The notes beneath the pieces are model-generated. The model had not been told where the DNA came from and did not search any database. It saw nothing but the letters and a program-made list of their open reading frames with translations. Shown in pieces: positions 8,868-17,597 of a DNA stretch of 64,000 bases. The position numbers were made by a program, and so were the translations under genes. Origin of the DNA: Fodinicola acaciae. GTDB lineage: Bacteria; Actinomycetota; Actinomycetes; Mycobacteriales; HKI-0501. The first letter of the stretch is position 1. Every line of letters starts with the position of its first letter. The stretch spans positions 2,421,235 to 2,485,234 of the forward strand of contig NZ_WOTN01000001.1 of assembly GCF_010993745.1 (NCBI RefSeq), given 5' to 3'.

Positions 8868-8943
8868 ATCGACACTGCCACGCGCCACCGACAGTTTCAG
8901 CGACTGCCGCGGATCCTCAGGCGACCAAAAGTCGGCCGGCGGC

Positions 8944-10296
8944 TCAGGCGAGCGGCTGGCTTGGTCGCATCGGCGTACGAGTCCTGCGCGGGACACCGGC
9001 GTGCCAGCGGCGGCGCGACCAGCCGGCCGGTGGTGGGTTGGTGGCGAGCCACTCCTCCAACAGGTTGCACGCGACGCGTACGCCGTTCTCACTCCGGATC
9101 CGCCGGCCGAGGTCGGCCGCGGCGCGTTTGATCGAGTCGGTCGACAACGCTTCCGTCACGGCCGCGGCGAGCGACTCCTCGGCCACGCCGCCGATCGGGA
9201 TCGGCGCCGGCGCGGCACCGAGCCGATGCGCCCTTTCGGCCCAGAACAAGGCGTCGACGAAAAACGGACAGACGATGTTCGGTACGCCGGCGCGCAACGC
9301 GGCCGCCGTGGTGCCGGCGCCGGCGTGGTGCACGATCCCGGCCATTCGCGGAAAGAGCCACGCGTGCGGCACGTCCTCGACCGGAAAGAACTGGTCGGTC
9401 GCCGGCAGCCCGGACGGGTTGCCGAGCAGCACGCCACGTGCGCCGGCGCGGCCCAGCGCGGCGCGTACGGTGCGATCCAGCTCGACCGGATCCGCCGGCA
9501 CCATGCTGCCGAAACCGACGTAGACCGGCGCCGGACCGGCGGCCAGAAAACCGGCAAGGTCGGCCGGCGGCTGCCAGTCTTCGTTGTCATCCTCCAAAAA
9601 CCAGTATCCGGTGATGCGTACGCGCTCCGGCCAGTCACGTGGCCGCGGCGCGACGGCGGCGCTGTAGCCGCACAGCCGCGGCACCCGGTCGGCCGCGATC
9701 GCGCGCTCCGGGCCACCCCACCACGGCAGCGGGGCCAGGCCGAGCACGTCGGTGCGCCACCGGTTGGTGCCGGGCCGGCGGATCCGCCAGGTCAACTGCC
9801 GCGCGACCAGGTGGCTGGCCCGGTTTCCCCACCATCCCAGCGATCTGCGGCCGGGGACCAGCCAGCTCGGATGGCCGCCGCTGGGTTGCCGCGGCAGGTA
9901 TTCCACCATCGCGCACGGAACACCGTTTGCCTCGGCGATGTGATAGCCGGCCACCCCGGTGTGCGAGAACAGCACCACGTCGGCGTCCCGGCAGGCCTGC
10001 GCCGCGGCCGCCTGGAACGGCTCGACCATCGGCACCACCACCTGGCGAAAACCGCGGATCGCGGCCAGCGAACTGTGTCCACGGCCCGTCCACCGCTTCG
10101 CCTCCGCGCTGCCCAGATGCGCGGACATGTCGATGTCGAGCGGAAAACACTCGACACCCGCTTGCTCCACCAGGCCCCGATAGCTCTTGCTGGCGACCAG
10201 CCGCACGCGGTGTCCGCGCGCGACCAGTTCCCGGCCCAGCGCCACGTACGGCTCGGTGTCGCCGCGGCTTCCACTGGTGACTATGACAATCATCAT
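8944..10296 (-). CDS. GT1-family (UDP-glucosyl/macrolide-type) glycosyltransferase
   Basis: A 450-residue GT-B enzyme. The N-terminal domain starts MMIVIVTSGSRGDTEPYVAL, the classic opening of natural-product and sterol GT1 enzymes. The C-terminal donor domain has VYVGFGSMVPADP, then the PSPG-like HHAGAGTTAAALRAGVPNIV (about 345-364) and PFFVDALFWAERAH. Family members glycosylate lipids, sterols, macrolides or aromatic polyketides. The P450 and TcmI-type cyclase nearby make a tailoring role plausible. ATG 10293 is an equally good start. Confidence 0.88.
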   Translation of the reverse strand: MMIVIVTSGSRGDTEPYVALGRELVARGHRVRLVASKSYRGLVEQAGVECFPLDIDMSAHLGSAEAKRWTGRGHSSLAAIRGFRQVVVPMVEPFQAAAAQACRDADVVLFSHTGVAGYHIAEANGVPCAMVEYLPRQPSGGHPSWLVPGRRSLGWWGNRASHLVARQLTWRIRRPGTNRWRTDVLGLAPLPWWGGPERAIAADRVPRLCGYSAAVAPRPRDWPERVRITGYWFLEDDNEDWQPPADLAGFLAAGPAPVYVGFGSMVPADPVELDRTVRAALGRAGARGVLLGNPSGLPATDQFFPVEDVPHAWLFPRMAGIVHHAGAGTTAAALRAGVPNIVCPFFVDALFWAERAHRLGAAPAPIPIGGVAEESLAAAVTEALSTDSIKRAAADLGRRIRSENGVRVACNLLEEWLATNPPPAGWSRRRWHAGVPRRTRTPMRPSQPLA

Positions 10297-10398
10297 GAGT
10301 CACATTAGGCAACCGTTTTCTTGGATATCGCTGGATTTCCAGTCGCGGCGATGCGCAGATCGCCCAAACCTCACCTAAAATCGCACGCCACCGCAAAC

Positions 10399-11598
10399 CT
10401 ACCAAGCGAGCGGCAATGCCACCGGCCGGGGAAACGCGAGGCCGGCCTGCCAGGAGATCTCCGCCGTCGGCGCGGCGAGTCGCAGGCCCGGCAGCCGCGT
10501 GGTCAGCTCGGCCAGCACCACCTGCAGCTCCAGCCGTCCGAGCTGTGCACCGAGGCAGTAGTGGATGCCGTGTCCGAAGGCGATCTGTGGGTTGTCCGTA
10601 CGCGCCAGGTCGATCCGCTGCGGATCGGCGAACACGTCCTCGTCGCGGTTGGCCGAGTTGAACAACGGGATGACCGCCTCGCCGGCGCGGATCGTCACGC
10701 CGTCCAGCTCCACGTCCTCGGTGGCGATCCGCATGGTGCCGGCACCACCGCCGATCTGGCTGAAACGCAGCAGCTCCTCGACCGCCGACGGGATCAGCGC
10801 CGGATCGGCGACCAGCCGGCGATAGAGCTCGGGTTGGTGCAGCAGGTGGTAGGCGAAATGCGTGATCGCGGCCGTCGTCGTGTGATAGCCGGCCGCCAGC
10901 AATGTCATGCAGAAAGCCAACAACTCCTCGCGATCGAGCCGGTCGTCCTCGGCGTGTGCGCGGCCGAGCACACTGAGCAGGTCGTCGCTGGAGCCGCGCA
11001 GTTTCTCCGCGATCAGGCCGGCAAGATACGCGCGGAGGCTACCGACCGCTGCCTTCAGCTCCTCGGTCGGGCCACCGGCGATGGTCAGCATCGCGTCGGT
11101 CCAGCCACGGAAGCGCTCCTGGTCGCCGGCCGGCACGCCGAGCATCTCGCAGATCACCGTCACCGGCAGCGGCAACGCGAGTGAGGACACCAGATCGGCC
11201 GGTGGCCCAGCGCCGACCATCCGGTCGACCAGCGCGGTCGTCAGCTCGGCGATGTGCGGCCGCATGCCGGCGATCCGGCGGGAGGTGAACGCGCGCGAGA
11301 CGATCTTGCGCAGCCGGGTGTGCTCCGGCGGGTCGGTGATCACCAGCGACTTCGAGCCGCGCTGGATCGGCATCAGCCGCGGCGCGTCCGGCCGGGTGAT
11401 CGCCTCCTTGCTGAACCGCGGGTCCGTGCAGACCTGCTTCACCTGCGCGTACCGGCTGACCACCCAGGCGGTGTGGCCGGTCGGCAGCGCGACCCGGCCG
11501 ACCGGCTCGGCGGCACGCAGCGCCGCGTGCTCGGCCGGCGGGTCGAACTTGTTGGTCGCCGGAAAGGGAAATCGCATCACGGGCTTCGCGGTCGTCAT
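10399..11598 (-). CDS. Cytochrome P450 with altered I-helix
   Basis: A 399-residue bacterial class I P450. The heme loop FGHGIHYCLGAQLGR (Cys about 348) and the ExxR of EELLRFSQ are intact. The I-helix reads LLAAGYHTTTAA (about 234-245): the acid that normally precedes the Thr (AGxET or AGxDT) is His. Loss of that acid can change proton delivery. It starts at ATG 11598 and is divergent from the polyketide-cyclase gene across 142 bp. No ferredoxin is adjacent. Likely a tailoring oxygenase; substrate unknown. Confidence 0.9.
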   Translation of the reverse strand: MTTAKPVMRFPFPATNKFDPPAEHAALRAAEPVGRVALPTGHTAWVVSRYAQVKQVCTDPRFSKEAITRPDAPRLMPIQRGSKSLVITDPPEHTRLRKIVSRAFTSRRIAGMRPHIAELTTALVDRMVGAGPPADLVSSLALPLPVTVICEMLGVPAGDQERFRGWTDAMLTIAGGPTEELKAAVGSLRAYLAGLIAEKLRGSSDDLLSVLGRAHAEDDRLDREELLAFCMTLLAAGYHTTTAAITHFAYHLLHQPELYRRLVADPALIPSAVEELLRFSQIGGGAGTMRIATEDVELDGVTIRAGEAVIPLFNSANRDEDVFADPQRIDLARTDNPQIAFGHGIHYCLGAQLGRLELQVVLAELTTRLPGLRLAAPTAEISWQAGLAFPRPVALPLAW

Positions 11599-11740
11599 GC
11601 GACGACACTGGCACCGCCGGCTCGACGGTGTGTCGAGGAGATCTCGAGCAGATTCGTGCGATTTATTCCCGACCCGGCCACGAGCGGACGCCGGCATGCT
11701 TTGCCGGACACGGAAAACCGGCCGACCACAGGAGTGAGAG

Positions 11741-12067
11741 ATGGAACGTGCACTGATCGTCGCGCGGATGCGGCCGGAGTCGGCCGCAGAGGTGGCGCGG
11801 CTGTTCGGCGAGTCCGACGCCACGGATCTTCCCCGGGTCGCCGGCACCATCAGCCGTACGCTGCTGCGCTTCCACGACCTGTACTTCCACCTGACCGAGG
11901 TGGCCGACTCGCGCTCGGCGACGATCGCGGAGATCCGCGAACATCCCGGTTATCTGAAGCTGAGCCGCGAGCTGTCCGCGCACATCAGCGCGTACGACCC
12001 GCGGACCTGGCGGTCGCCGGCCGACGCGATGGCACACGAGTTCTATCGCTGGGAGGCCGGCAGCTGA
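11741..12067 (+). CDS. TcmI-type polyketide cyclase
   Basis: A 108-residue protein of the polyketide synthesis cyclase family (TcmI-like, dimeric ferredoxin-like fold). RALIVARMRPESAAEVARLF, then HDLYFHLTEV, and the end YDPRTWRSPADAMAHEFYRW are typical. Such enzymes close late rings in type II (aromatic) polyketides. The ribosome site is GAGTGAGAG just before the ATG. No ketosynthase, acyl carrier protein or other core type II PKS gene is in the window, so it is either the edge of a cluster or an orphan. Confidence 0.88.
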   Translation: MERALIVARMRPESAAEVARLFGESDATDLPRVAGTISRTLLRFHDLYFHLTEVADSRSATIAEIREHPGYLKLSRELSAHISAYDPRTWRSPADAMAHEFYRWEAGS

Positions 12068-12087
12068 AAAGACCGGCTCACCGAGAA

Positions 12088-12147
12088 TCGAATGTGCAAA
12101 ATAGGACCACTTCCGGCGCCGAAAGTGGTCCTATCTTGCACATTCGA
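12088..12147. repeat. 60-bp palindromic hairpin repeat, copy R1
   Basis: Outer arms TCGAATGTGCAA (12088-12099) and TTGCACATTCGA (12136-12147), inner arms ATAGGACCACTT and AAGTGGTCCTAT, with a short GC-rich loop. It fills the gap between convergent genes ending at 12067 and 12165. A second copy of the same 60-bp length is at 30600-30659 with matching changes on both sides of the stem. Probably a bidirectional terminator and a member of a repeat family. Confidence 0.8.
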
Positions 12148-12164
12148 CTCGGCCGCAGGGACGG

Positions 12165-12923
12165 TCAGACCGCTTCTGAGGTCAGCATCCGGTGCTGCAG
12201 TTGGCGCATGCTGTGGTCGGGTTCCACGCCGAGCTCGTCGATCAGCGTCCGGCGCAGCTTCTGGTAGACCTCCAGCGCCTCCTGCCGCCGGCCGGCACGG
12301 GACAGCGCGGTCATCAGCTTCAGGTGGAACCACTCGTTGAGGCGGTGTGTCGCGGCCAGCTGCTTGAGGTCGCCGATCAGCTCGCGGTGCCGGCCCATCC
12401 GCAGCTCGCTCTCGATCCGCAGCTCGGTGACGTGCATCCGGGCCTCCTCCAGCCGTACGCGGTGGGTCTCCAGCCGCGGACCGGTCGCCACGTCCGCGAG
12501 GGCCGGCCCCCGCCACAGCGCCAACGCGGCGCGCAGCGTGTCCGACGCGTTCTGCAGCTCGCCGCGGTCCAGCGCCGACCGTCCCTGCGCGGCCAGTTTC
12601 TCGAACCGGGCGACGTCGACGTCCTCGGCCGGTGCGACCAGTCGGTAGCCGCCGTGCCGGGTCAGCAGCACGTGCTCGGCGGCCCATCCTCCGTCGCCGC
12701 AGCCGAGCGTCTTGCGCAGGTGATAGATGTACGTCTGCAGGGTCGTCTGCGCGCTCAGCGGCGGCCGGTCCGACCATAACTCGTCGATCAGCGCGCCGGT
12801 CGAGACGACCTCGTTGGCCGATGCCAGCAGCAGCGCCAGCACGGTCCGCTGCTTCGGCGCGCTGGGTCTGACGACGTTGCCGCCGATGCCGATCTCCAGG
12901 CTCCCCAGGACCTTGAATTCCAT
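12165..12923 (-). CDS. SARP-family (OmpR-type HTH + BTAD) activator
   Basis: A 252-residue Streptomyces antibiotic regulatory protein-type activator. The winged-helix domain is at about 10-95 (PSAPKQRTVLALLLASANEV then STGALIDELWSDRPP), followed by a bacterial transcriptional activation domain (BTAD) at about 100-245 with tetratricopeptide-like helices. Its length is that of small SARPs such as ActII-ORF4 or RedD, which switch on antibiotic clusters by binding direct repeats near -35. Its convergent neighbour is a polyketide cyclase. Upstream sequence has a 10-bp perfect inverted repeat at 12954-12981. Confidence 0.9.
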   Translation of the reverse strand: MEFKVLGSLEIGIGGNVVRPSAPKQRTVLALLLASANEVVSTGALIDELWSDRPPLSAQTTLQTYIYHLRKTLGCGDGGWAAEHVLLTRHGGYRLVAPAEDVDVARFEKLAAQGRSALDRGELQNASDTLRAALALWRGPALADVATGPRLETHRVRLEEARMHVTELRIESELRMGRHRELIGDLKQLAATHRLNEWFHLKLMTALSRAGRRQEALEVYQKLRRTLIDELGVEPDHSMRQLQHRMLTSEAV

Positions 12924-13298
12924 CCGAAAACAACCTCTCCGTTGACCACCGTGATGTTTCCTTTATGTTTCAAGGAAACATCTGGATAACATTTCGCTTC
13001 CGGCACGCACAGGCGAGGATCGCCGGCGCATTTCCACCCGCCGCAGTCATCGTGCAATTGACAGATCTGGTTGTCGTCTGGCGCCGATCTGTTTTTCCTC
13101 AGGTTCAACCGAGGTGGCCATGAGATCGTTTGCATCGCGATGGTTCAGCGAGCCTCAAAACCGGTCTGTACCAGCAAAACCGGCGCCCCGACCGCAATGT
13201 TTACGCATTACGTCAAATAAATGCCGCGGCCGCCAACGAAAATCTCGGACGCCGAGAGAAATCTCCTTTTGACATATGGCATATGTCACCGCGTACGG
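12924..13298. other. 375-bp leader region upstream of the SARP gene
   Basis: AT-richer than its surroundings and without convincing genes. It holds the SARP promoter and a 10-bp perfect inverted repeat, ATGTTTCCTT at 12954-12963 and AAGGAAACAT at 12972-12981 with an 8-base loop, ending 31 bp before the SARP start. A Cys-containing frame from 13135 leftward runs into the SARP gene, has no ribosome site and is not accepted. Near 13275, CATATGGCATATG is a second small palindrome. Confidence 0.5.
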
Positions 13299-15092
13299 TC
13301 AGTCCGGCAGGCCAAGCAGACAGAGCCGCACCAGGTCGTCCAACCAGAACCGCGGCTCGGCGTCCGGAGAATCGACCCGGCTCACCACGTGCGTCTCCAG
13401 CAGTTCGTCGAGCGCCGGCAGGTCCGGGTCGCCGGCCAGCTCGGCCAGGGTCACCGGACCGCCGCCGCGGCGGGCCAGCCGCATGACGAGTGCACGTTCG
13501 GCGCGGCCGAGCCGGCACAGGCCGCGTACGAGCGACGCGCGTACGTCCAGATCCCCCGCGGTCAGCTCGGCCAGCCGGCGGTCCTCGTCGGCCAGCCGGT
13601 CGGCCAACGCGGCGATCGGCCAGTACGGCCGTGCCGCGAGCCGCGCGGCCGCGATCTTCACCGCGAGCGGCAGATGCGAGCAGGCCGCGACCACCGCCTT
13701 TGCCGCCACCGGATCGGCGGCGACCCGCTCACGCCCGGCGACCTGGCCCAGGATCTCCACCGCCTGCCTGGTGGTCAGCGGCCCGACCGGCAGATGCCGC
13801 GCGTCCAGCAGGCCGGTCAGCCGGCGGCGGCTGGTGACCAACACGGCGCAGCCGAAGCCGGGCAGCAGCGGACGCACCTGGGCCTCGTCGGCCGCGTCGT
13901 CCAACACCAGCAACGACGACTGGCCAGCCAGCGCCGACCGGTAGGCGGCGGTCCGCTCGGCCGGGTCGTCCGGGACCTGCGTGACGCGCAGTCCGCGCAG
14001 CACGGCGGCCTGCACGTCGTACGGCTGGATCGCGTTGCCAGCACTGAGATCCACGTAGAGCTGGCCACCGGCGAATGCAGGTCGCAACGCGTGCGCCGCG
14101 CGTACGGCCAGCGTCGTCTTGCCGACACCGGCCGGTCCGCTGATCACGACGACGGCGGTGCCCGGCGGTCCTTCCTTGGCGAGCTCGGCGCAGATCTCGG
14201 TGAGCTGCTGGCGGCGGCCGGCGACATGCGGCACGTCCGGCGGCAGCTGGTTGGGCGCGCACGACCGTCGCGCCGGCGTCTGGGAGACCGCCAGCACCTC
14301 CGGCTCCGGCGGACGGTCCAGCGCCGGATCGCCGGCCAGGATCGCCTGATGCAGGCCCTGCAAGGCATTCCCGGGCTCGAGACCGAGCTCCTCGGCGAGG
14401 GTCGTACGGGCGCGGCGAAACACCTCGAGCGCGTCGCTGCGCCGCTGCGACCGATAGAGCGCGAGCATCCACTGCTCGTAGAACCGCTCGCGCAGCGGGT
14501 TGGCCGCGGTCAGCGAGGCCAGCTCGCCGAGCAGCTCGGTGTGCCGGCCGAGCTCCAGCTGCGTGTCGATCAGGTGCTCGTGGACGACCGAGCGGGTCTC
14601 CTCCCAGCGCGCGATGTCCTCGGCGAAACCGGCCGAGTTCAGGCCCTGCAGCGGCTGGCCGCGCCACAGCTCCAGCGCCGAGCGCAGCCGGTCGGCGGCC
14701 TGCTCCGGCTGGCCCTCGTCGAGCAACCGGCGGCCTTCGGTGGCGCGGTGCGCGAAAAGCTCGACGTCGTATTCATCCTCGGCCACCTGCAGCGCGTATC
14801 CGCCGGCCCTGGTGCCCAGCCGGTCGCCGCCGGTCGGTCCGGTCAGGCGGCCAAGCCGGCGGCGCAGCAGCCGGACCCGGTCGCGGACCTGTCCAGTCGC
14901 CGTACGCGGCGGCCCGTCCGGCCACACCGCGGCGACGATCCGCTCCACGCTGACCGCGCGGTTCGGCGCGGTCAGCAGCACGGCCAGCAGTAGCCGCTGC
15001 CGCGATCCGCCGAGCGGGATCGGTCCGCGGTCGTCCACGGCCTCCACCGGTCCGAGGACCCGGAAACACGCCGCCGCGCAGGCCACCTTCAC
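13299..15092 (-). CDS. AfsR-like regulator: SARP/BTAD plus NB-ARC ATPase
   Basis: A 597-residue regulator. The OmpR-type HTH is at about 10-100, BTAD at about 105-250, and an NB-ARC/STAND ATPase from about 285, with Walker A GPAGVGKTTLA (about 316-326), Walker B-like SSLLVLDDAADEAQ and the sensor VLVTSRRRLTGL. AfsR proteins of about 990 residues add C-terminal TPRs; this one ends soon after the winged-helix part of the NB-ARC module, so it lacks the TPR sensor. It is divergent from the membrane-tethered SARP across 294 bp. Probable pathway or global activator of secondary metabolism. Confidence 0.88.
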   Translation of the reverse strand: MKVACAAACFRVLGPVEAVDDRGPIPLGGSRQRLLLAVLLTAPNRAVSVERIVAAVWPDGPPRTATGQVRDRVRLLRRRLGRLTGPTGGDRLGTRAGGYALQVAEDEYDVELFAHRATEGRRLLDEGQPEQAADRLRSALELWRGQPLQGLNSAGFAEDIARWEETRSVVHEHLIDTQLELGRHTELLGELASLTAANPLRERFYEQWMLALYRSQRRSDALEVFRRARTTLAEELGLEPGNALQGLHQAILAGDPALDRPPEPEVLAVSQTPARRSCAPNQLPPDVPHVAGRRQQLTEICAELAKEGPPGTAVVVISGPAGVGKTTLAVRAAHALRPAFAGGQLYVDLSAGNAIQPYDVQAAVLRGLRVTQVPDDPAERTAAYRSALAGQSSLLVLDDAADEAQVRPLLPGFGCAVLVTSRRRLTGLLDARHLPVGPLTTRQAVEILGQVAGRERVAADPVAAKAVVAACSHLPLAVKIAAARLAARPYWPIAALADRLADEDRRLAELTAGDLDVRASLVRGLCRLGRAERALVMRLARRGGGPVTLAELAGDPDLPALDELLETHVVSRVDSPDAEPRFWLDDLVRLCLLGLPD

Positions 15093-15133
15093 TCCTGTCC
15101 GTCCACCATCGGAGTTGGTAGGACGACCATGCC

Positions 15134-15147
15134 TTGAACCGGTTCAA
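15134..15147. promoter_or_regulatory. Palindrome in the divergent SARP promoter region
   Basis: TTGAACCGGTTCAA is a perfect 14-bp palindrome 42 bp upstream of the AfsR-like start. A further TTGAACC occurs at 15188-15194 and a GGTTCG at 15151-15156. Repeated heptamers upstream of SARP genes are typical SARP binding arrangements; assignment to a particular regulator is inference. Confidence 0.45.
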
Positions 15148-15386
15148 TTCGGGTTCGACCTGCGGCGGCGAGCAGATCGAACAATTCTTGAACCTCTTGT
15201 AACTTCCATTCGACGGCACGGACCGGACGGCGCCGACAATTATCGTCAAAGCTATTTGTACCGGACAAACTTTCGGTCGATCCAGGGTCAATCGGTGTCG
15301 AATTCCCGGATCAGGCCGTTCCCGCCTATGTAGCATCGAATACTGCGTTTACGTTCGGCTGATGCCGCCAAGGAATCCGCACGGGG

Positions 15387-17414
15387 GTGCAGATGATCGG
15401 CACTGAACCGATGTCATTTCGCGTACTGGGACCGCTGGAGATCCGCGCGCCGGGTGACCGGCTGGTGGAGGTGACCGCCGACAAGCAGCGCCGGCTGCTC
15501 ACCACATTGTTGTTGCACGCCAACGAATGGGTCACCGTCGAGCAGCTGATCGCCGCCGTCTGGCCGGACCGGCCGCCGGCGTCGGCGCGCGGCAACATCA
15601 AGACGTACGTGCACGGGTTACGCCGGCTGCTCGCACCGGACGACCGCGGTGGCGGCCGGATCGACAGCAGCGCCGGCCGCTACCGGCTCAACGTCACCGG
15701 CGCTGAGCTGGACACTGAGCTTTTCGTCGAACTGATGGAAAAGTCGCGGGCCGCGGTGGAGCGCGGCGACACCGCGGTGGCGACCGACCAGCTGCGCAGG
15801 GCTCTGGACCTGTGGCACGGCCAGCCGTACGCGCCACTGGCCGGCCAGGACGCGGTGCTGGCCGCGCGCCGGCTGGAGGAGCTGCGCTGGGTCGCGCGCG
15901 ACCGGCTGGCCGACAGCCTGCTCGCCGGGGAGCGGGCCGCCGAGGCGGTGGTCCTGTTGCGGCCGCTGACCAGCGAGGACCCGCTGCGCGAGCCGACCTG
16001 GGAACGGCTGGTCGTCGCGTTGCACCTGGCCGGCCGGCGCTCCGAGGCGCTGGCGGCCTACGGCGAGGCGCGCCGCGCGCTGGTCAGCGAGCTCGGTGTC
16101 GAACCGGGTCCGCAGCTGCGGCAGCTGCACCAGCGGATCCTCGCCGGCGGCGCGGCCGAGCCGCCCGCGCAGCCGCGGACCCTGGTCCGCGACCCGAAGC
16201 CGAAAGCCCGACGGTCCTGGTGGCAGCGGGCGTCCGGCCGGATGCACCACCGGCTACGGACCGCGATCCTGCTGGTGGCCGCGGTCTGCGTGCTGACCAG
16301 TCTGGCGGTGCTGGCCGCCAACCACACGTTCGCCGATCCGCCGCTGCTGGCCGCCGAGCCGGTCAGCTCGCCGAGTCCACTGATCCTGATGGACAGCCGG
16401 CCGGCCGACCAACCGGCGCGCCGGCCGCTGCCCGGCTGGTCCTATCCGGGCCTGCACGCCGGGCCCGGCACCGAGAAGGCCAGCACCGGCCGCACCGGAC
16501 AGGTGCTGTTCGGCGTCGGCCCCAGCCTGGCCGCGGCCGCCGCCAGTCCGCTGACCCGGCAGGCGCGCGTGTCGATGCTGAGTGCCTCGTATCAGCGGCC
16601 GGCCGACCTGGCCGCCTTCACCGGCACGCACCGCGCCGACGTGGACCGCGCCTATCGCAGCGGCCGTGCGATCAACGTGGTCGTACGCGACAGCAGCGAA
16701 CGGCGGCCGCTTCGCACCGCGTACGGCCCGGCCTGCGGTGCCGTCGACCCTTTGTCGCCGAGCTATCCCGAACACATCCGCCGGCTGGCTCACGCGCTCG
16801 CCGGCAGGGCGACGGATCCGCCCCTGCTGATCACGCTCTTCGGCCGGCTCGAACACCTGACCTGCAACGCCGACGCCGTCGGTGGCCGGTTTCGCCAGGA
16901 CGCGGCGACCACGGCGTACTTCCGGGCGCTGAAGGACCGGTTCTGGACGCTGCGCAAGATCATCCTCACCGAGGCGCCAAACGCCCGCGTCGCGATCGGC
17001 TGGGAACACTGGCAGGCAAGCTTCGACCAGCCGTCGACCGGCGGCGGCCTGTCGATGTTTCCGTACTTCGCCGACGTGCTGCGCGGCTCGGACTTCATGA
17101 GCTTCGAGGCGATCGACGACCTGAGCAACGTGGTGTTCGTCAAGCAGATGGTCGACCAGCTCGGCCAGTACGGTCCCGTGGTGGTGACCAACTACGGCCC
17201 GCACCGGGGCTTGGTGCCTGGCGTCTTCGAGCGTGACGTGGAGAGCCTGTTCGACGCGCCCGGGATGCTCGACCAGCTCAGCAACGCCGGCCTCTACGGG
17301 TTCAGCTTCACCGACGACCAACAGATGCGGACCCATCCGGAGGCGCTGGTGCTGATCCGCCAGGTCGTCGACAACCGCGGCCTGGCACTCGCGCCGGGAC
17401 CCACGACCGCTTAG
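15387..17414 (+). CDS. Membrane-tethered SARP: OmpR-type HTH + BTAD + TM + exported GH-like domain
   Basis: A 675-residue protein with unusual architecture. Residues about 8-105 are a SARP winged helix (MSFRVLGPLEIR then TADKQRRLLTTLLLHANEWV), about 110-255 a BTAD, about 292-312 one membrane helix (AILLVAAVCVLTSLAVLAAN), and about 345-675 an exported domain. That domain has TIM-barrel-like strand patterns (LLITLFGRLEHLTCNAD, ARVAIGWEHWQASF) reminiscent of GH26-like proteins; I cannot assign a family. Predicted topology puts the DNA-binding part in the cytosol, like CadC or ToxR. GTG 15387 or ATG 15393 may start it; GGGGGTG precedes the latter. The substrate or signal is unknown. Confidence 0.85.
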   Translation: MQMIGTEPMSFRVLGPLEIRAPGDRLVEVTADKQRRLLTTLLLHANEWVTVEQLIAAVWPDRPPASARGNIKTYVHGLRRLLAPDDRGGGRIDSSAGRYRLNVTGAELDTELFVELMEKSRAAVERGDTAVATDQLRRALDLWHGQPYAPLAGQDAVLAARRLEELRWVARDRLADSLLAGERAAEAVVLLRPLTSEDPLREPTWERLVVALHLAGRRSEALAAYGEARRALVSELGVEPGPQLRQLHQRILAGGAAEPPAQPRTLVRDPKPKARRSWWQRASGRMHHRLRTAILLVAAVCVLTSLAVLAANHTFADPPLLAAEPVSSPSPLILMDSRPADQPARRPLPGWSYPGLHAGPGTEKASTGRTGQVLFGVGPSLAAAAASPLTRQARVSMLSASYQRPADLAAFTGTHRADVDRAYRSGRAINVVVRDSSERRPLRTAYGPACGAVDPLSPSYPEHIRRLAHALAGRATDPPLLITLFGRLEHLTCNADAVGGRFRQDAATTAYFRALKDRFWTLRKIILTEAPNARVAIGWEHWQASFDQPSTGGGLSMFPYFADVLRGSDFMSFEAIDDLSNVVFVKQMVDQLGQYGPVVVTNYGPHRGLVPGVFERDVESLFDAPGMLDQLSNAGLYGFSFTDDQQMRTHPEALVLIRQVVDNRGLALAPGPTTA

Positions 17415-17443
17415 AAAGCTACGGCCTTAGAGGCTGTGTGTTG

Positions 17444-17503
17444 TTGACCATGGGGTTTTCGCGCACGTCAAGCTCAAAAGTGCGTGACAATCCCATGATC
17501 CAA
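17444..17503. repeat. Palindromic repeat with 24-bp imperfect arms
   Basis: The left arm TTGACCATGGGGTTTTCGCG pairs imperfectly with the right arm, whose reverse complement begins TTGGATCATGGGATTGTCAC. It lies in the 183-bp gap between convergent genes ending at 17414 and 17598. A partial copy of one arm is at 36748-36770. Probably a MITE-like remnant acting as terminator. Confidence 0.65.
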
Positions 17504-17597
17504 CGCCCTGCTCGCGCTTTCCTCGACCGCGACGGGCATCCAACTGTCGAGCACCAGGTCAAGAACTCAAGCTGCCCCAACCCTTGGAATAGACCAT

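Noticed and set aside
12982-13135. Leftward frame from 13135 with a Cys-rich stretch (CQLHDDCGGWKC), like a small secreted or modified peptide
   Set aside because: No ribosome site, no leader or modification genes nearby, and the frame runs on into the SARP gene in another frame.
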